Assembly: GCA_963804865.1 (NCBI GenBank)
Contig: CAWDSH010000001.1
Span: forward strand, 930,001-994,000
DNA: 64,000 bases
Source: CAVVEQ01 sp963804865
GTDB lineage: Bacteria; Chloroflexota; Anaerolineae; Anaerolineales; Anaerolineaceae
Direction: 5' to 3'
The position numbers and the translations under genes are program-made. The stretch's first letter is position 1. Each line of letters opens with the position of its first letter. The notes under the pieces were generated by a model. That model did no database searches, was not told the DNA's origin, and saw only the letters and a program-made list of their open reading frames with translations. Positions 46,383-56,064 of the stretch are shown piece after piece.

Positions 46383-46411
46383 CACCAGGCACCTCGCGGT
46401 GCCTGGTGATT
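46383..46411. terminator. Shared terminator of convergent paralogues E and F
   Basis: CACCAGGCACC, TCGC, GGTGCCTGGTG (46383-46408) followed by ATTATTT. Relative to the A-C copies two paired positions differ together (GCGCC/GGCGC to GCACC/GGTGC), keeping the stem. On the minus strand GGGGTTTG follows, so it may serve both genes. Confidence 0.85.
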
Positions 46412-46442
46412 ATTTCAGTAAGTGGAAAAAGTGGGTTTAAAT

Positions 46443-47231
46443 TTAATATATATATATATTCCCATACGAATGGGGAGGAAAGGTATTATTTCCATAATAA
46501 TATGTGTTTAGGAGAGTTAATAAACCAGACCCAATATGTGCGCTCACTCCCCAAGCACCATTACTGGTAACTAGACTGTTCTTAATAATTAAGTTATGGT
46601 CATGAGAATAAACAGCTATTCCCGAGTACCCTGCAGCCCCATTCAACACCGACGATACTCCATCCATCGTCACTATGCCATTTGTTGTGATATCAATACC
46701 TCTTTGTGTATTTGACCATGTAGTTACTTTAGTCATAGTGATATATCCAGTTCCTTCTCCTGCTTGATAATTATCGATGATGATCCCAATGAGAAGATTC
46801 TCAGATGATGTGACGTTACTCATCATAATATTACCCTTTGACTGGATATTCAAACCTCTCCAAGTATTGCCATTGAAGGTATTTGCCCCATAGCTGCTGA
46901 GGATGGTGACACCCGCTGTTCCATTGGCATTGTGCAGAAACGCACCTGATTGGAGATTCTCAGACGCAGTCACTCCATTCAAGGTTATCCCACCATTATT
47001 CGTTATGTTCAAACCTGTCATCGTGTTTCCGTTGAAGTGCCCTTTGTTCACGAGTATCGTTTTCGGTGAAGTAGGATTGGCGCTTGCCATGGTAACGCCA
47101 TAAAGAAGATTATCATCCGCTGTCACAGATGTCACCGTGATAGCGCCGTTGGTGAGTATATCGAAACCAAAACCATCATTGTCATTGAAAGTTCCCGTGT
47201 TGATGGTCACATTGGTGGCAGTGGCAGCCAA
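46443..47231 (-). CDS. Paralogue F, C-terminal segment
   Basis: 262 codons of coils from about 47225 (AATATNVTINTGTFND) to the natural stop, including the cap. Confidence 0.5.
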   Translation of the reverse strand: MAATATNVTINTGTFNDNDGFGFDILTNGAITVTSVTADDNLLYGVTMASANPTSPKTILVNKGHFNGNTMTGLNITNNGGITLNGVTASENLQSGAFLHNANGTAGVTILSSYGANTFNGNTWRGLNIQSKGNIMMSNVTSSENLLIGIIIDNYQAGEGTGYITMTKVTTWSNTQRGIDITTNGIVTMDGVSSVLNGAAGYSGIAVYSHDHNLIIKNSLVTSNGAWGVSAHIGSGLLTLLNTYYYGNNTFPPHSYGNIYIY

Positions 47232-47366
47232 GAATTATCGATGTTGACCCCATCGCCAGTGTTATCGTTGGCGTAGATTTTTGTAAAGGTCATTGCGCCT
47301 GTGGAAATGATCTCAAGTCCCAGGGAGCCGTTGCCATCGAAATGATTGCTCCCGGTTCCGCTGTAT

Positions 47367-48524
47367 TTAATATTCACCGCGCTGGCACCGTTGGATATAT
47401 ACGCTCCCTGCGTGCCATTTTTGCTCGCGCTCACGTTGGTCAGCGTCACCACGCCGTTGGAGGTCACGTTCATTCCTGCTGTAGTGTTCCCATCCAGGGT
47501 GAATCCGGTAATGGTGACCGCCTTGATCGGAGAAATTCCGCCGGTGATTATCGAACCATAGACCATTCGCTTCGTTCCCGCTGGCGCTGCCTTTGTTGAG
47601 CACGATGTTTCCCAGTGAAAGGATATGCAGCCCATCACAACCACCCGGGCCAAACTCGTTGCCGTCAAAATAACTGCTGTTGATCTTCACGTCGTAGGAA
47701 CCTAAGGCATTGTTTTCGATGATCGCCCCGCTGCCGGTATTCCAGCTCGCGATCACGTTGCTCAGCGTCACCGCCCCGCTTGCCAGGATATCCAGCCCGC
47801 CTTCATCGTTCCCATTGAAGCCCTGGAAGTATATATTGCTCGCCAGTGGGATGTTGGTGATGGTCACCGGGGCTGCAGTGCTCGCGGTCTGATTGCGCAG
47901 GTACGCGCCTGTGCCGCCGTTGTATTCGGCATACACTTTGCTCAGGACGATCGCCCCTTCCACCTCGATATGGAAGCCATCCAGGGTATTATCCGCTGCA
48001 TAGCCGGTGGTGATGGTCACGTTCCCGGAGCCGGTCGTATTGTTGATCAGCACGCCGTGCCCGTTGGTATTGTATGAAGCGCTGACGTTGTTGAGCGTGA
48101 TATTCCCTGTTCCTCCCGTGCTGTTGACCGCGATCCCGTGCCCGTTCTCGTTATCGAATGCCCGCACGTTGGTCAGCGTCACCGCTCCCAGCGAGCTGAT
48201 CTCCAGCCCGCCGGCGGCATTGTACTCAAAGCCGGGGATGTAATTATCCGCGGTGGAGTTGTTGTTGATCACGCTCACCACCTTCCCGGCAGTCGTGGTC
48301 ACCAGCTTGGTGCCGTAACCTTCCGCATTTTCAAACAGCGCCAGGTTCTCGTACGCGCCGATGTTCTTCGCCGTGATCCCGCCGTTGGTATGAACTTCAA
48401 GCCCGGTATCGCCGTTATAAACAAACCGCCCTGCTGATAAATTCACCGCGGGGGTGGCTGCCGCTATGGTGTTATCCAGCACCGCGCCTTTCGCGCCGTT
48501 CTTATAAGCCAGCACGTTGTTCAC
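47367..48524 (-). CDS. Paralogue F, middle segment
   Basis: Meaningful from MNNVLAYKNGAKGAVLDNT to about 47600 (NEANGLWFDN); the following coils are in another frame (47207-47668). Confidence 0.5.
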   Translation of the reverse strand: MNNVLAYKNGAKGAVLDNTIAAATPAVNLSAGRFVYNGDTGLEVHTNGGITAKNIGAYENLALFENAEGYGTKLVTTTAGKVVSVINNNSTADNYIPGFEYNAAGGLEISSLGAVTLTNVRAFDNENGHGIAVNSTGGTGNITLNNVSASYNTNGHGVLINNTTGSGNVTITTGYAADNTLDGFHIEVEGAIVLSKVYAEYNGGTGAYLRNQTASTAAPVTITNIPLASNIYFQGFNGNDEGGLDILASGAVTLSNVIASWNTGSGAIIENNALGSYDVKINSSYFDGNEFGPGGCDGLHILSLGNIVLNKGSASGNEANGLWFDNHRRNFSDQGGHHYRIHPGWEHYSRNERDLQRRGDADQREREQKWHAGSVYIQRCQRGEY

Positions 48525-50862
48525 CGTGATGGTGCCGTTGGTGGTGATGAGTAAGCCTGATACCGCCGTTGCCGGTGAAATCCCGGATGGGGATATCCTC
48601 GCCCCAATCGTATTTCGGGAAGGCTGCCCCGGTGACCGTCACCCCGGCGGTGGTGCCGGTTGTGTTGTTCAGGTCTGCCCCAGCGAAAGCGTACCAGCTA
48701 TCGCCAGTCATATCAAAGATGTCAGTCGAGAAGGAATAATTGACCTGCTCGAAATCTTCATACAGCTGGCTCAGTGTGAAGGTCCAGGTGCCTTCCGCGT
48801 CGAATATCACCGGGAAGAGCTGGGCTTCGTAGTATCCGCCCACGTAAGCACAATCTTCGGAACCACCCGTCCCCGGGCCGCTGTAACTGAGCGAGCAGGC
48901 TGTCTCCGAGGTTAGCAGCACGTTGTAGCTTATGCCGGTCATCCCGGCATCCACCTCCACCGTCCATTGATCAGGGGTGCCGTCCAGGTTGAACACGTCG
49001 TGCACCGCGTAGACCAGCGAGGTCGGGAAAGCCATGCTGCGCACGGAGTTATCCACCGCGTTGGTGGTCTTGAGCGTGATCGCGCCATTCGAGTGCACGT
49101 AAAGCCCGGTGCCCTGGTTGTGATCGAAGGCGCTCCCGCTGATCGTCACCCCTGCCGTACCCGTATCGTTTGCCAGGTTGGCGCCCTGCCCCGCGTTGCT
49201 GCTGGCGGAAACGGTGGTCAGCGTGATCGCGCCATTGGTCCGCACCATCAAGCCGTTCAACACGTTCCCATCCAGGGACGCCTTGCTGATCGTGACCTTG
49301 CCTGTGCCGGTGGTGTTGTTCACTTCCAGTCCCCGGTTCGCGTTGCCGCTCGCGGAGAGGTAGCTGAGTGTGACCGCGCCGTTGGTGCGGACGTACAGCC
49401 CTTCGCCGCCATTCTCATCGAAAGCATTATCACCGATCAGAGTGCCCTTGACCGTCACGCCCGCCGTCGTGCCGGACGAGTTGTCCAGCGTGGCGCCATA
49501 ACTGCTGATATTGCCGCTGGCCTTCACCTTGCTGAGCGTGATCGTGCCTTTCGAGAGCACTTCCAGCCCGTAGGTGGCGTTGTCGTTGAACGTCCCGCCG
49601 GTGATCGTCACCGGGCTGACCAGCAGCGAGTGCTGCGTGTGCACCACGGCGCCTGCGCCGGTGAGATTGCCACTCGCCGAAACGTTCGTTAAAACAACCG
49701 CGCCGCGCGACCAGATGCGCAGCATCTCGGGACCACCGTTGTCATCGAAAGTGCTGTTGGTGATGGTCACCTTGCCGTAATAATATGGGTGACAGCTTGT
49801 ACTATCTGATCCGCAAGTATCAAAGAACCCGCCAAAACCGGTATTACCGGTTGCAATTACTTTATTTGCAGTGATATTTCCATAGGTGTGGATTTTCAAT
49901 CCATACGGGTTGTCGTTCACCACAACGTTATCCAGCAGGATATCCCCGCCCAACGGCTCATCCGTCTGCCCCGCCAGCCACATGCCGGCGGTCCCAGGAG
50001 CGGTATTCCCGTTGATCACGCTGTTCTTGATCGTCACCTTGCCGGAATGGATGACATGCAGCCCGTAGAGGTTGTCACTGACCGTGATGCCCTGCAGCGT
50101 GACCGAGCCGCCGGTCGTGATCGCCAGCCCGCCGTATTGGGTCACCCCAGCATTTCGATCGAAGCTGCTGTTGCTGATCGTGATCGCACCTGTGTTATAG
50201 GTATCATCCATTACTTCGTAATTCATGATCTGTGCGCCGGTATTGCTGTTGTCATGGACATTCACCCGGTTCATCTCGATCGTGCCGTCTTGCTTTTCGA
50301 TATAAAGCGCAGTATTTGTTGTCCCTGTGATATCCAGGTCGATCAAGCGCAGCGGTCCGCTGCTGTCATGAATGTTGATACCATCCCCACCTGTGGATTG
50401 AATATTGAAACCGCTCAGCAGGAATCCCAAACCGCTGATCATTTCGGTGACCTCGATATGGCTGCTTCCGGAAAGGGTCACGTTGGGCTGCAGCGTGTTG
50501 GGATTGATCGTCCCCACCAGCCCCTTGAGCTTGTTCACGTTGGCATAAATGCCATCAAAGACCACACCTTGATCGAGAAATGTGGCGGTTCCATCCATGT
50601 GGATCAACCCGTCCGTGGGGATCGTAGCATTCGCTTCAATATAATCGATCGCCCACTGTATGGGCTCATTGCAGTCATTAACAAGTGGTCCTGGATCGCA
50701 GTCGTCCATCGTGAAGGTGTAGGTCGTCGTCCCGACCATGAACCACACGTCACCGGCAGCCAGCGCTTCAGCAGTTTCCTCGGCAGCCATCACCAGCGGC
50801 GCGCCGCTCTCATCCACCAGGGTCAGCCCCTCCTCCGCCAGCGTTTCAGCCGGCGATTTCAC
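48502..50862 (-). CDS. Paralogue F, main segment with inserted module
   Basis: 786 codons from the linker (KSPAETLAEEGLTLVDESG) through leader, coils with loop DTCGSDSTSCHPYYYG, and the inserted beta-rich module VRSMAFPTSLVYAVHDVF to DMTGDSWYAFAGADL, after which coils resume. Confidence 0.65.
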   Translation of the reverse strand: MKSPAETLAEEGLTLVDESGAPLVMAAEETAEALAAGDVWFMVGTTTYTFTMDDCDPGPLVNDCNEPIQWAIDYIEANATIPTDGLIHMDGTATFLDQGVVFDGIYANVNKLKGLVGTINPNTLQPNVTLSGSSHIEVTEMISGLGFLLSGFNIQSTGGDGINIHDSSGPLRLIDLDITGTTNTALYIEKQDGTIEMNRVNVHDNSNTGAQIMNYEVMDDTYNTGAITISNSSFDRNAGVTQYGGLAITTGGSVTLQGITVSDNLYGLHVIHSGKVTIKNSVINGNTAPGTAGMWLAGQTDEPLGGDILLDNVVVNDNPYGLKIHTYGNITANKVIATGNTGFGGFFDTCGSDSTSCHPYYYGKVTITNSTFDDNGGPEMLRIWSRGAVVLTNVSASGNLTGAGAVVHTQHSLLVSPVTITGGTFNDNATYGLEVLSKGTITLSKVKASGNISSYGATLDNSSGTTAGVTVKGTLIGDNAFDENGGEGLYVRTNGAVTLSYLSASGNANRGLEVNNTTGTGKVTISKASLDGNVLNGLMVRTNGAITLTTVSASSNAGQGANLANDTGTAGVTISGSAFDHNQGTGLYVHSNGAITLKTTNAVDNSVRSMAFPTSLVYAVHDVFNLDGTPDQWTVEVDAGMTGISYNVLLTSETACSLSYSGPGTGGSEDCAYVGGYYEAQLFPVIFDAEGTWTFTLSQLYEDFEQVNYSFSTDIFDMTGDSWYAFAGADLNNTTGTTAGVTVTGAAFPKYDWGEDIPIRDFTGNGGIRLTHHHQRHHHGEQRAGL

Positions 50863-51180
50863 TGTAGGAGGTTCTTCTGTCGGAACCTCGATCCCGGCTC
50901 TTCGCCGGGACTTCGACTGTCGTCTCAGCCGGCGCTTCTTCGGATGGTAGCTACCCCGGTAGCAGGAGTTGGCTCTGGCTCAGCGGGCGGCGTCTCGTCC
51001 TGCGCCAGCGCAGGCACGGCAAAAATCGCCAGCGCGAGCAGTGCCAGCAGGCAGGCGGTCATCAGGAATGCGTTGCGTGATTTCATGGGATGTTCCTCCG
51101 GAATGGGATTTCGGTGTGTAAAAAGATGATTTCAAAATAGCATCCACCCTCGGCGCGGTTCCCCGCGCGGGTTACCTTCT

Positions 51181-51251
51181 ATTATAGGGTGCTGGCAGGA
51201 AAAATCAAGAGAAGCACGGTTCCTTAAGCCAACCGTAGGGTGATTGTAAGG
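51181..51251 (-). promoter_or_regulatory. Promoter and upstream box of beta-helix gene F
   Basis: Minus strand: box CCTTACAATCACCCTACGG (51251-51233), -35 TTGATT (51208-51203), 16-bp spacer, TATAAT (51186-51181). Distance 43, the same geometry as on the plus-strand genes. Confidence 0.82.
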
Positions 51252-51562
51252 ATTCCCCTTTTTGTCATTGCGCCGCGATCTCGCGGATCATGCGCCCCTG
51301 AGCTGTAGCGAGTGGGGTTGCGCTCCCCTGGGAGAGGAACCCGCCAGGGCAAACGCGGCAATCTCAATCAGAGTTTCTCCCAATGGTGAACATTCCTGTA
51401 GGGCGGGTCGCATATTCAAAAACCCATCGAGGTCGGCCTCCCTAAATGCGAAGCATTTGGGGTCGCGGTTGTCGCACACCCTAGCGAAGCGAGAGGTGTC
51501 ACGCGTTTGTGCACTCCCCTTGGGAGAGGATGCCTGAAAGGCAGGAGGGGTGGGGCTTGCTT
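51252..51562. repeat. Nested dispersed repeats between F and G
   Basis: TTTTTGTCATTGCG (51260-51273) and GGCAATCTCAATCAGAG (51357-51373) are the two ends of the ATTGCGAG repeat, separated by a GC-rich block (GCGCCCCTGAGCTG, AGTGGGGTTGCGCTCCC) akin to the R1-R4 family. Downstream lies CTCCCTAAATGCGAAGCATTTGGGG and CCTGAAAGGC (51439-51548 region, in parts). No gene seen. Confidence 0.65.
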
Positions 51563-51565
51563 TAA

Positions 51566-51596
51566 AACCCTGCAGGGTCCGCGCGGGACCCTGCAG
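51566..51596 (-). terminator. Terminator of paralogue G
   Basis: Minus strand CTGCAGGGTCC, loop CGCGC, GGACCCTGCAG (51596-51570) then GGTTTTAAA, 33 bases after the stop of gene G. Confidence 0.8.
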
Positions 51597-51628
51597 ATAG
51601 ATTGTCATAAACACTCCCGGATCAGGTC

Positions 51629-54541
51629 TTACAGAGTATCCGTGATGAACAGGTTGCCGTAACCATCATCACTGGCATTGTTACCGAAATAGAGCGTATT
51701 GGTGAAGAGAGAACTTCCACCATTTTTGACGAGCCTGATCCCGTATGCACCGTTTCCGATCGCCACGCTGTTGTTGAAAGTGGTCCTGCAGGCAGGGTTG
51801 CTGCTGAGGATCGTGAAGCCGTTTCGGGCCTCGATACCCGGTGTGCCCGGGTCATCCACCCCGTTGAACATGGCGACCGCGCTGTTAAGCGTCACCGTTC
51901 CACTGGAAGCAATATAGACTCCATCGTCGCCGTTGTAATTGGTCGTGGTTTTGGTCAGCGTGACCGGGGCATTGAGAACACCGATGTTATCGACGTAGAT
52001 GCCATACCCCAACTCGTTGAAGCTGGCAGTCACCCCGGTGATGATCACTGCATGATCGCTCGCGATCCATAATCCGTGTATTGCATTGGAGTTGAAGGTA
52101 TTCGCGCCCAGCGTGTTGAGCACGGTGACCGTGCCGGTGGCTCCCAGGTTGTAGAGATATGCGCCTGAACCTGGGCCGGTGTTGTCCGAAGCGGTGATGG
52201 CGTTGAGGATGATGTTGCCGTGGCTGCCGACTTGGAACCCGTTGGACGAGTTGCCGTTGAACGTCGATTTGTTGATCGTCACTGATTTGGTGCCGCTGGC
52301 ATCATCATCATTATTGATGCTGGCGCCAACGCCACCGGTGTTGTAATTCGCCGTCAGGCTGTTGATCAGCACGGTTCCCTTAGTGCGCAGGACCAGGCCC
52401 GCGCCGTCGTTGCTGTTGTACCAGCCGGTGTTGATCGTCACGTTGGCCGGCAGTGTCGCAGTGGAGTTATTGATATAAACACCGTTCGATTCGTTGTTGG
52501 AGGCATCCAGCTTGTTCACCACCACCGCGCCGTTCGTCAAGACATACAGGCCTTCCTCCTCATTATCACCGAACCAGTTGATCCAGTTGGTGAGCGTGCC
52601 CAGCAGGCTCACGTTGGCAGGCAGCGTAGCGTAGGTGTTGTTGAGATATGCGCCGTAGTACCCGTTGCCAGCCGCGTCCACGTTGGTCAGGGTGATCGCG
52701 CCGGTGGCATTAACTTCCAGGCCGCTGCCGTCGTTATCGTAGAACGTGCTCATCCCCGATATGGCGACCACCTTGGCCGGGTTGGCTAGAGTGGCGATCG
52801 ACGCGCCGTAGATATCATTATTGTTCGCGGTCACGCCATTAAGCGTTGCGTTACCATTCGTGCGCAGGAGCAAACCATACCCAGCGTTGTCATTGAAGGA
52901 GCTCTTGCTGATGGATATATTTCCTGTTCCATCCTGATTGACAAGCACCGCTCCGCTAGCCTGAACCGTGGGGGATACACCCCAGTTGTGATTGGATTGC
53001 ACGTTGGTGAGTGTGATATTTCCTTTTGTATAAGCATAGAGCCCGTCATCGTAATTGCCATAAAAACTTACACCTGTGATGGTAATGTTCTTGATCAAAG
53101 TCAGCGAGTTGTTCTCAAGGTGGGCACCTTTGCCAAAATCGTTATAGCTTGCTGAGCCCTTGTTGTAGATGATGTTACCTTGAGTGAAAACTTCTACACC
53201 ATAACCACCATTGCTCTCGAACCAGGCATTGGTCAATTTCACGTCTGTCTGACCGGTGGAATTTCGAAGTACGGCGCCATTAGTCGCGTTATCATTTGCG
53301 CTGACATTCGTAAGCGAGATGACGCCCAATGAATCTATGTTTAACCCATCATTGCCATTGCCGCTGAATCCAGCATGCCACCAGTTGAGCTTGGTTGCAT
53401 CGTTGGTGATCGTCACCGCTGGCTTGGCTGTCCCGGCCGCGGGCACGTTCATGATGGACGCTCCGAAACCCATGTTTTCATTGGCGATGGTTTTGGTCAG
53501 CACGACTGCGCCATTGGAATGGATGACGAGGCCGGAATCGTTGTTATTATCAAACGTGCTGCCGATTAGTGTAACCCCTGCGGTCGCGCCTGGTTCCCTG
53601 TTAATGATATCTGCACCATACCACGTGTTCTCGGAAGAATTTACACCAGTGAGTTTCACCGCGCCGTGGGTTTCGATATCAAGACCGTAGCCGCTGTTAT
53701 TGATAAAGCTGCCATTGGTGATCGTTACGCCAGCGCCGTTGGAATTGAGGGCGGTTAATCCATTCGCGTCGTAATAATAGACCTCGTTCCAGGTGCCAGG
53801 TTCCACACCCTTCCAGTATTTAAGCGTGTAATTGCCGCTGGAGGAATAATCAAAGGAGTGTGCCAGGATGTAATAACTCCCTTCATATGGCATGGTGAAA
53901 TCGATGATCTGGGAATTATTACCCTCCCCGCCATCATCATCAGAAGTGAGCATCTCCCAATCGCTGCCATTGAAGCCCCAGAGCTCCAGGTAGGGATCCC
54001 ACCACTGGTCGCCCTGTTCAAGGGTGATGGAGATCACGTCATCCTGGTAAGCGTAGATCCACCAGGTATCATCAAACTGGCTGGCTACATATTCATGCAC
54101 TGCGTCGCCTGGATTCATCCCCCCTTCCCGGATCGAATTATTGGAAGCGTCCACACCGCTCAGGTTGACCAGGCCTTTTGTCTCGATGGTCAAACCATCA
54201 GAACCATTTTCATTAAAATTACTTCCACTGATGGTCACTGCTTTGGGTGTGGTTGCATCATAGTTGTAGAGATTCGCTCCCCAGTCCGCGTTGCCGTTGG
54301 CGCTGACGTTCTTGAGCGTGATCGCCCCGTAGCTCTCGATCAATAGGCCTGTGCGCCGGTTGTCTTCGAAGGTCGAATAATTCACCGTGACCGGTTGGGA
54401 GATCTGCGCCCCGAGGAGATTCAGGTAATCGTTTTTCAGGAATGCCCCTGATCCGTAGTCATTACTGTCACCTTCATCGTAATCAGTATTGGCATTTGCA
54501 GAGATATTGGTCAACGTGATCGCGCCGTGTGTGAAGACCAC
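51629..54541 (-). CDS. Paralogue G, long segment with PPC domain
   Basis: 970 open codons. Helix coils surround a bacterial pre-peptidase C-terminal (PPC)-type beta-sandwich (YLELWGFNGSDWEMLTSDDD to YYILAHSFDYSSSGNYTLKY). PPC domains are common in secreted proteins and assist localisation or substrate binding. Coils and the family cap follow. Confidence 0.7.
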   Translation of the reverse strand: MVFTHGAITLTNISANANTDYDEGDSNDYGSGAFLKNDYLNLLGAQISQPVTVNYSTFEDNRRTGLLIESYGAITLKNVSANGNADWGANLYNYDATTPKAVTISGSNFNENGSDGLTIETKGLVNLSGVDASNNSIREGGMNPGDAVHEYVASQFDDTWWIYAYQDDVISITLEQGDQWWDPYLELWGFNGSDWEMLTSDDDGGEGNNSQIIDFTMPYEGSYYILAHSFDYSSSGNYTLKYWKGVEPGTWNEVYYYDANGLTALNSNGAGVTITNGSFINNSGYGLDIETHGAVKLTGVNSSENTWYGADIINREPGATAGVTLIGSTFDNNNDSGLVIHSNGAVVLTKTIANENMGFGASIMNVPAAGTAKPAVTITNDATKLNWWHAGFSGNGNDGLNIDSLGVISLTNVSANDNATNGAVLRNSTGQTDVKLTNAWFESNGGYGVEVFTQGNIIYNKGSASYNDFGKGAHLENNSLTLIKNITITGVSFYGNYDDGLYAYTKGNITLTNVQSNHNWGVSPTVQASGAVLVNQDGTGNISISKSSFNDNAGYGLLLRTNGNATLNGVTANNNDIYGASIATLANPAKVVAISGMSTFYDNDGSGLEVNATGAITLTNVDAAGNGYYGAYLNNTYATLPANVSLLGTLTNWINWFGDNEEEGLYVLTNGAVVVNKLDASNNESNGVYINNSTATLPANVTINTGWYNSNDGAGLVLRTKGTVLINSLTANYNTGGVGASINNDDDASGTKSVTINKSTFNGNSSNGFQVGSHGNIILNAITASDNTGPGSGAYLYNLGATGTVTVLNTLGANTFNSNAIHGLWIASDHAVIITGVTASFNELGYGIYVDNIGVLNAPVTLTKTTTNYNGDDGVYIASSGTVTLNSAVAMFNGVDDPGTPGIEARNGFTILSSNPACRTTFNNSVAIGNGAYGIRLVKNGGSSLFTNTLYFGNNASDDGYGNLFITDTL

Positions 54542-55023
54542 CAGGCCGGTGTCGCTATTTTCGTTAAAACTCCCGCCATTAATGTCACTGCCTTTGGGGT
54601 CACGGCAGTCGTGTTATCGATATAAGTGCCCGCCCAGTAATTTTCATTGGTCGTCACATTAGTTAAAGTTACAGTACCTTTGGAAGCCACCCAAAGTCCA
54701 TATTCACTCCATGAATGGATGAATGTCGACTTATTGACTGTCACATTCCCTGCCCCACCGGTATTATTCAGGCTGGCATTGGTGTAGGAGTTGTAAGAAG
54801 AATCGAGGTAGTTCAGCAGGATATTACCTTTGGAGCTTACCAACAGACCGTAGGCATTGCCGTAGGTGGAGTTATCTCCCCAGGTTGTGCCGTTAAAGGT
54901 CACGCCTGCAGTTCCGCAGGTGTTATCGATATCCATGCCGTAGCCGTCATAAGAAGCAATAAAGTTGCCGATCGCATCCGTTTCGATTCCGTTACTATCC
55001 GCAACAACTTTATTGATCGTCAC
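54511..55023 (-). CDS. Paralogue G, upstream helix segment
   Basis: 170 codons of coils (INKVVADSNGIETDAIGNF onward) in a different frame from the long segment. Confidence 0.45.
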   Translation of the reverse strand: MTINKVVADSNGIETDAIGNFIASYDGYGMDIDNTCGTAGVTFNGTTWGDNSTYGNAYGLLVSSKGNILLNYLDSSYNSYTNASLNNTGGAGNVTVNKSTFIHSWSEYGLWVASKGTVTLTNVTTNENYWAGTYIDNTTAVTPKAVTLMAGVLTKIATPAWWSSHTARSR

Positions 55024-55310
55024 CAGGCCTTTGGAGCGGATCTCCAGCCCATCTTCGCTGTTCCAGTTGAATGTGCTGGTATTGACCGTGACGGGATAGG
55101 CTGTGGTGAAGGAATAATTGTTGAGCCTTGCACCGGCAGTGTCATAGGTTGGGCTGCCGTCTCAGGTCGGGATCAATGTGGGCCCGATCGATATCCCCGG
55201 TTATCACGATGCATCCACATTGGTGAGCGTGATCGCGCCTTTGGCATCCACCTACAAACCGGAGCAATTGGACTCGTTATGATTGAACTGGCTGTTCGTG
55301 ATCGACCACG

Positions 55311-55862
55311 TTACCAGTTGCCGTCGTTGGTGCATACCCAGTTGCCTGACCCGGTAAAGGTTTCTTGCGACCAGCAGGTATCCGCGATCAAGCCCTGGTA
55401 TTTATTGCCGTTGGTGGTCACGTTGTTGGCTGTGAAAAGACCGTTTGTTACGAGCGCTATCCCCACACCACCAAATTCATTATCGATATCAATGTAATGC
55501 CGATTGTCGTTTGCGAACACGTTATCCAGCAGGATGGCTCCGTTCGTCGAGGCTACAGGAGCATCATCCCTGTAGTTCACAAGACCGGAAGTCCAGTTGT
55601 TGCTGAAAACGCTGTTCTTGACCGTTAATGCCTTGCTGTCATCAATGAAAGCTGCAGCAAGCGAACCATCGTTATAGCCGTTATATCTGACGGTAACCCC
55701 ATCCAGCAGCACGGCTCCATTGCTGGAAATATACAGGCCATTGATCCAATCCGTACCGCCATTGTTCTGAAAACTGCTGTTCTTGATGGTCACCGGGTAG
55801 GCAGTGGTTTGATATATTATCAATGTACACTCCGCCACCGGCGTTGTTGCTCGATTCGACAT
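55311..55862 (-). CDS. Paralogue G, second upstream segment
   Basis: Coils from PVTIKNSSFQNNGGTDWING to the loop DTCWSQETFTGSGNWVC, the family two-Cys loop; frame lost beyond. Confidence 0.45.
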   Translation of the reverse strand: MSNRATTPVAECTLIIYQTTAYPVTIKNSSFQNNGGTDWINGLYISSNGAVLLDGVTVRYNGYNDGSLAAAFIDDSKALTVKNSVFSNNWTSGLVNYRDDAPVASTNGAILLDNVFANDNRHYIDIDNEFGGVGIALVTNGLFTANNVTTNGNKYQGLIADTCWSQETFTGSGNWVCTNDGNW

Positions 55863-56064
55863 TCTGTAACACCACAGCTCCAGTTATGATCAGATATCAA
55901 TACCGACGCCGTTGGCTGCCAGATTCCTGACAACGAGATCACTCAGTGTCAAGCGTGCCGGTATTGCCCCACATATCCAACACACCCGTAATTAGGGACC
56001 GTACGGTGTAGTATCGCCGGTAATGTTGAACCCGCTCATGCTGAAATTGCTCTGGTTATAAACC

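Larger units (their letters stand above)
46443..51086 (-). pseudogene. Beta-helix paralogue F, at least five frameshifts
   Basis: About 1545 codons on the minus strand. The start MKSRNAFLMTACLLALLALA with signal end VPALAQDE is followed by two shifts in the linker (about 50948 and 50905). The leader is LTLVDESGAPLVMAAEETAE, GDVWFMVGTTTYTF, with the Cys pair MDDCDPGPLVNDC. Helix coils follow, interrupted near 48670-49050 by a non-helix module of about 125 residues. Further shifts near 48570, 47590 and 47225. Cap is TYYYGNNTFPPHSYGNIYIY, its last codons lying in a short TA repeat (46446-46459). Confidence 0.8.

Noticed and set aside
46446..46459. TA dinucleotide tract at the end of paralogue F as a phase-variation switch
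   Set aside because: Only about seven units, lying in the last codons before the stop; slippage would change only the final residues.
49888..51129. Long plus-strand frame opposite paralogue F (and similar ones opposite D at 38673-39776 and opposite ftcD at 22126-23163)
   Set aside because: They are antisense to clearly coding helix or enzyme sequence and have compositionally odd products; shadow frames.
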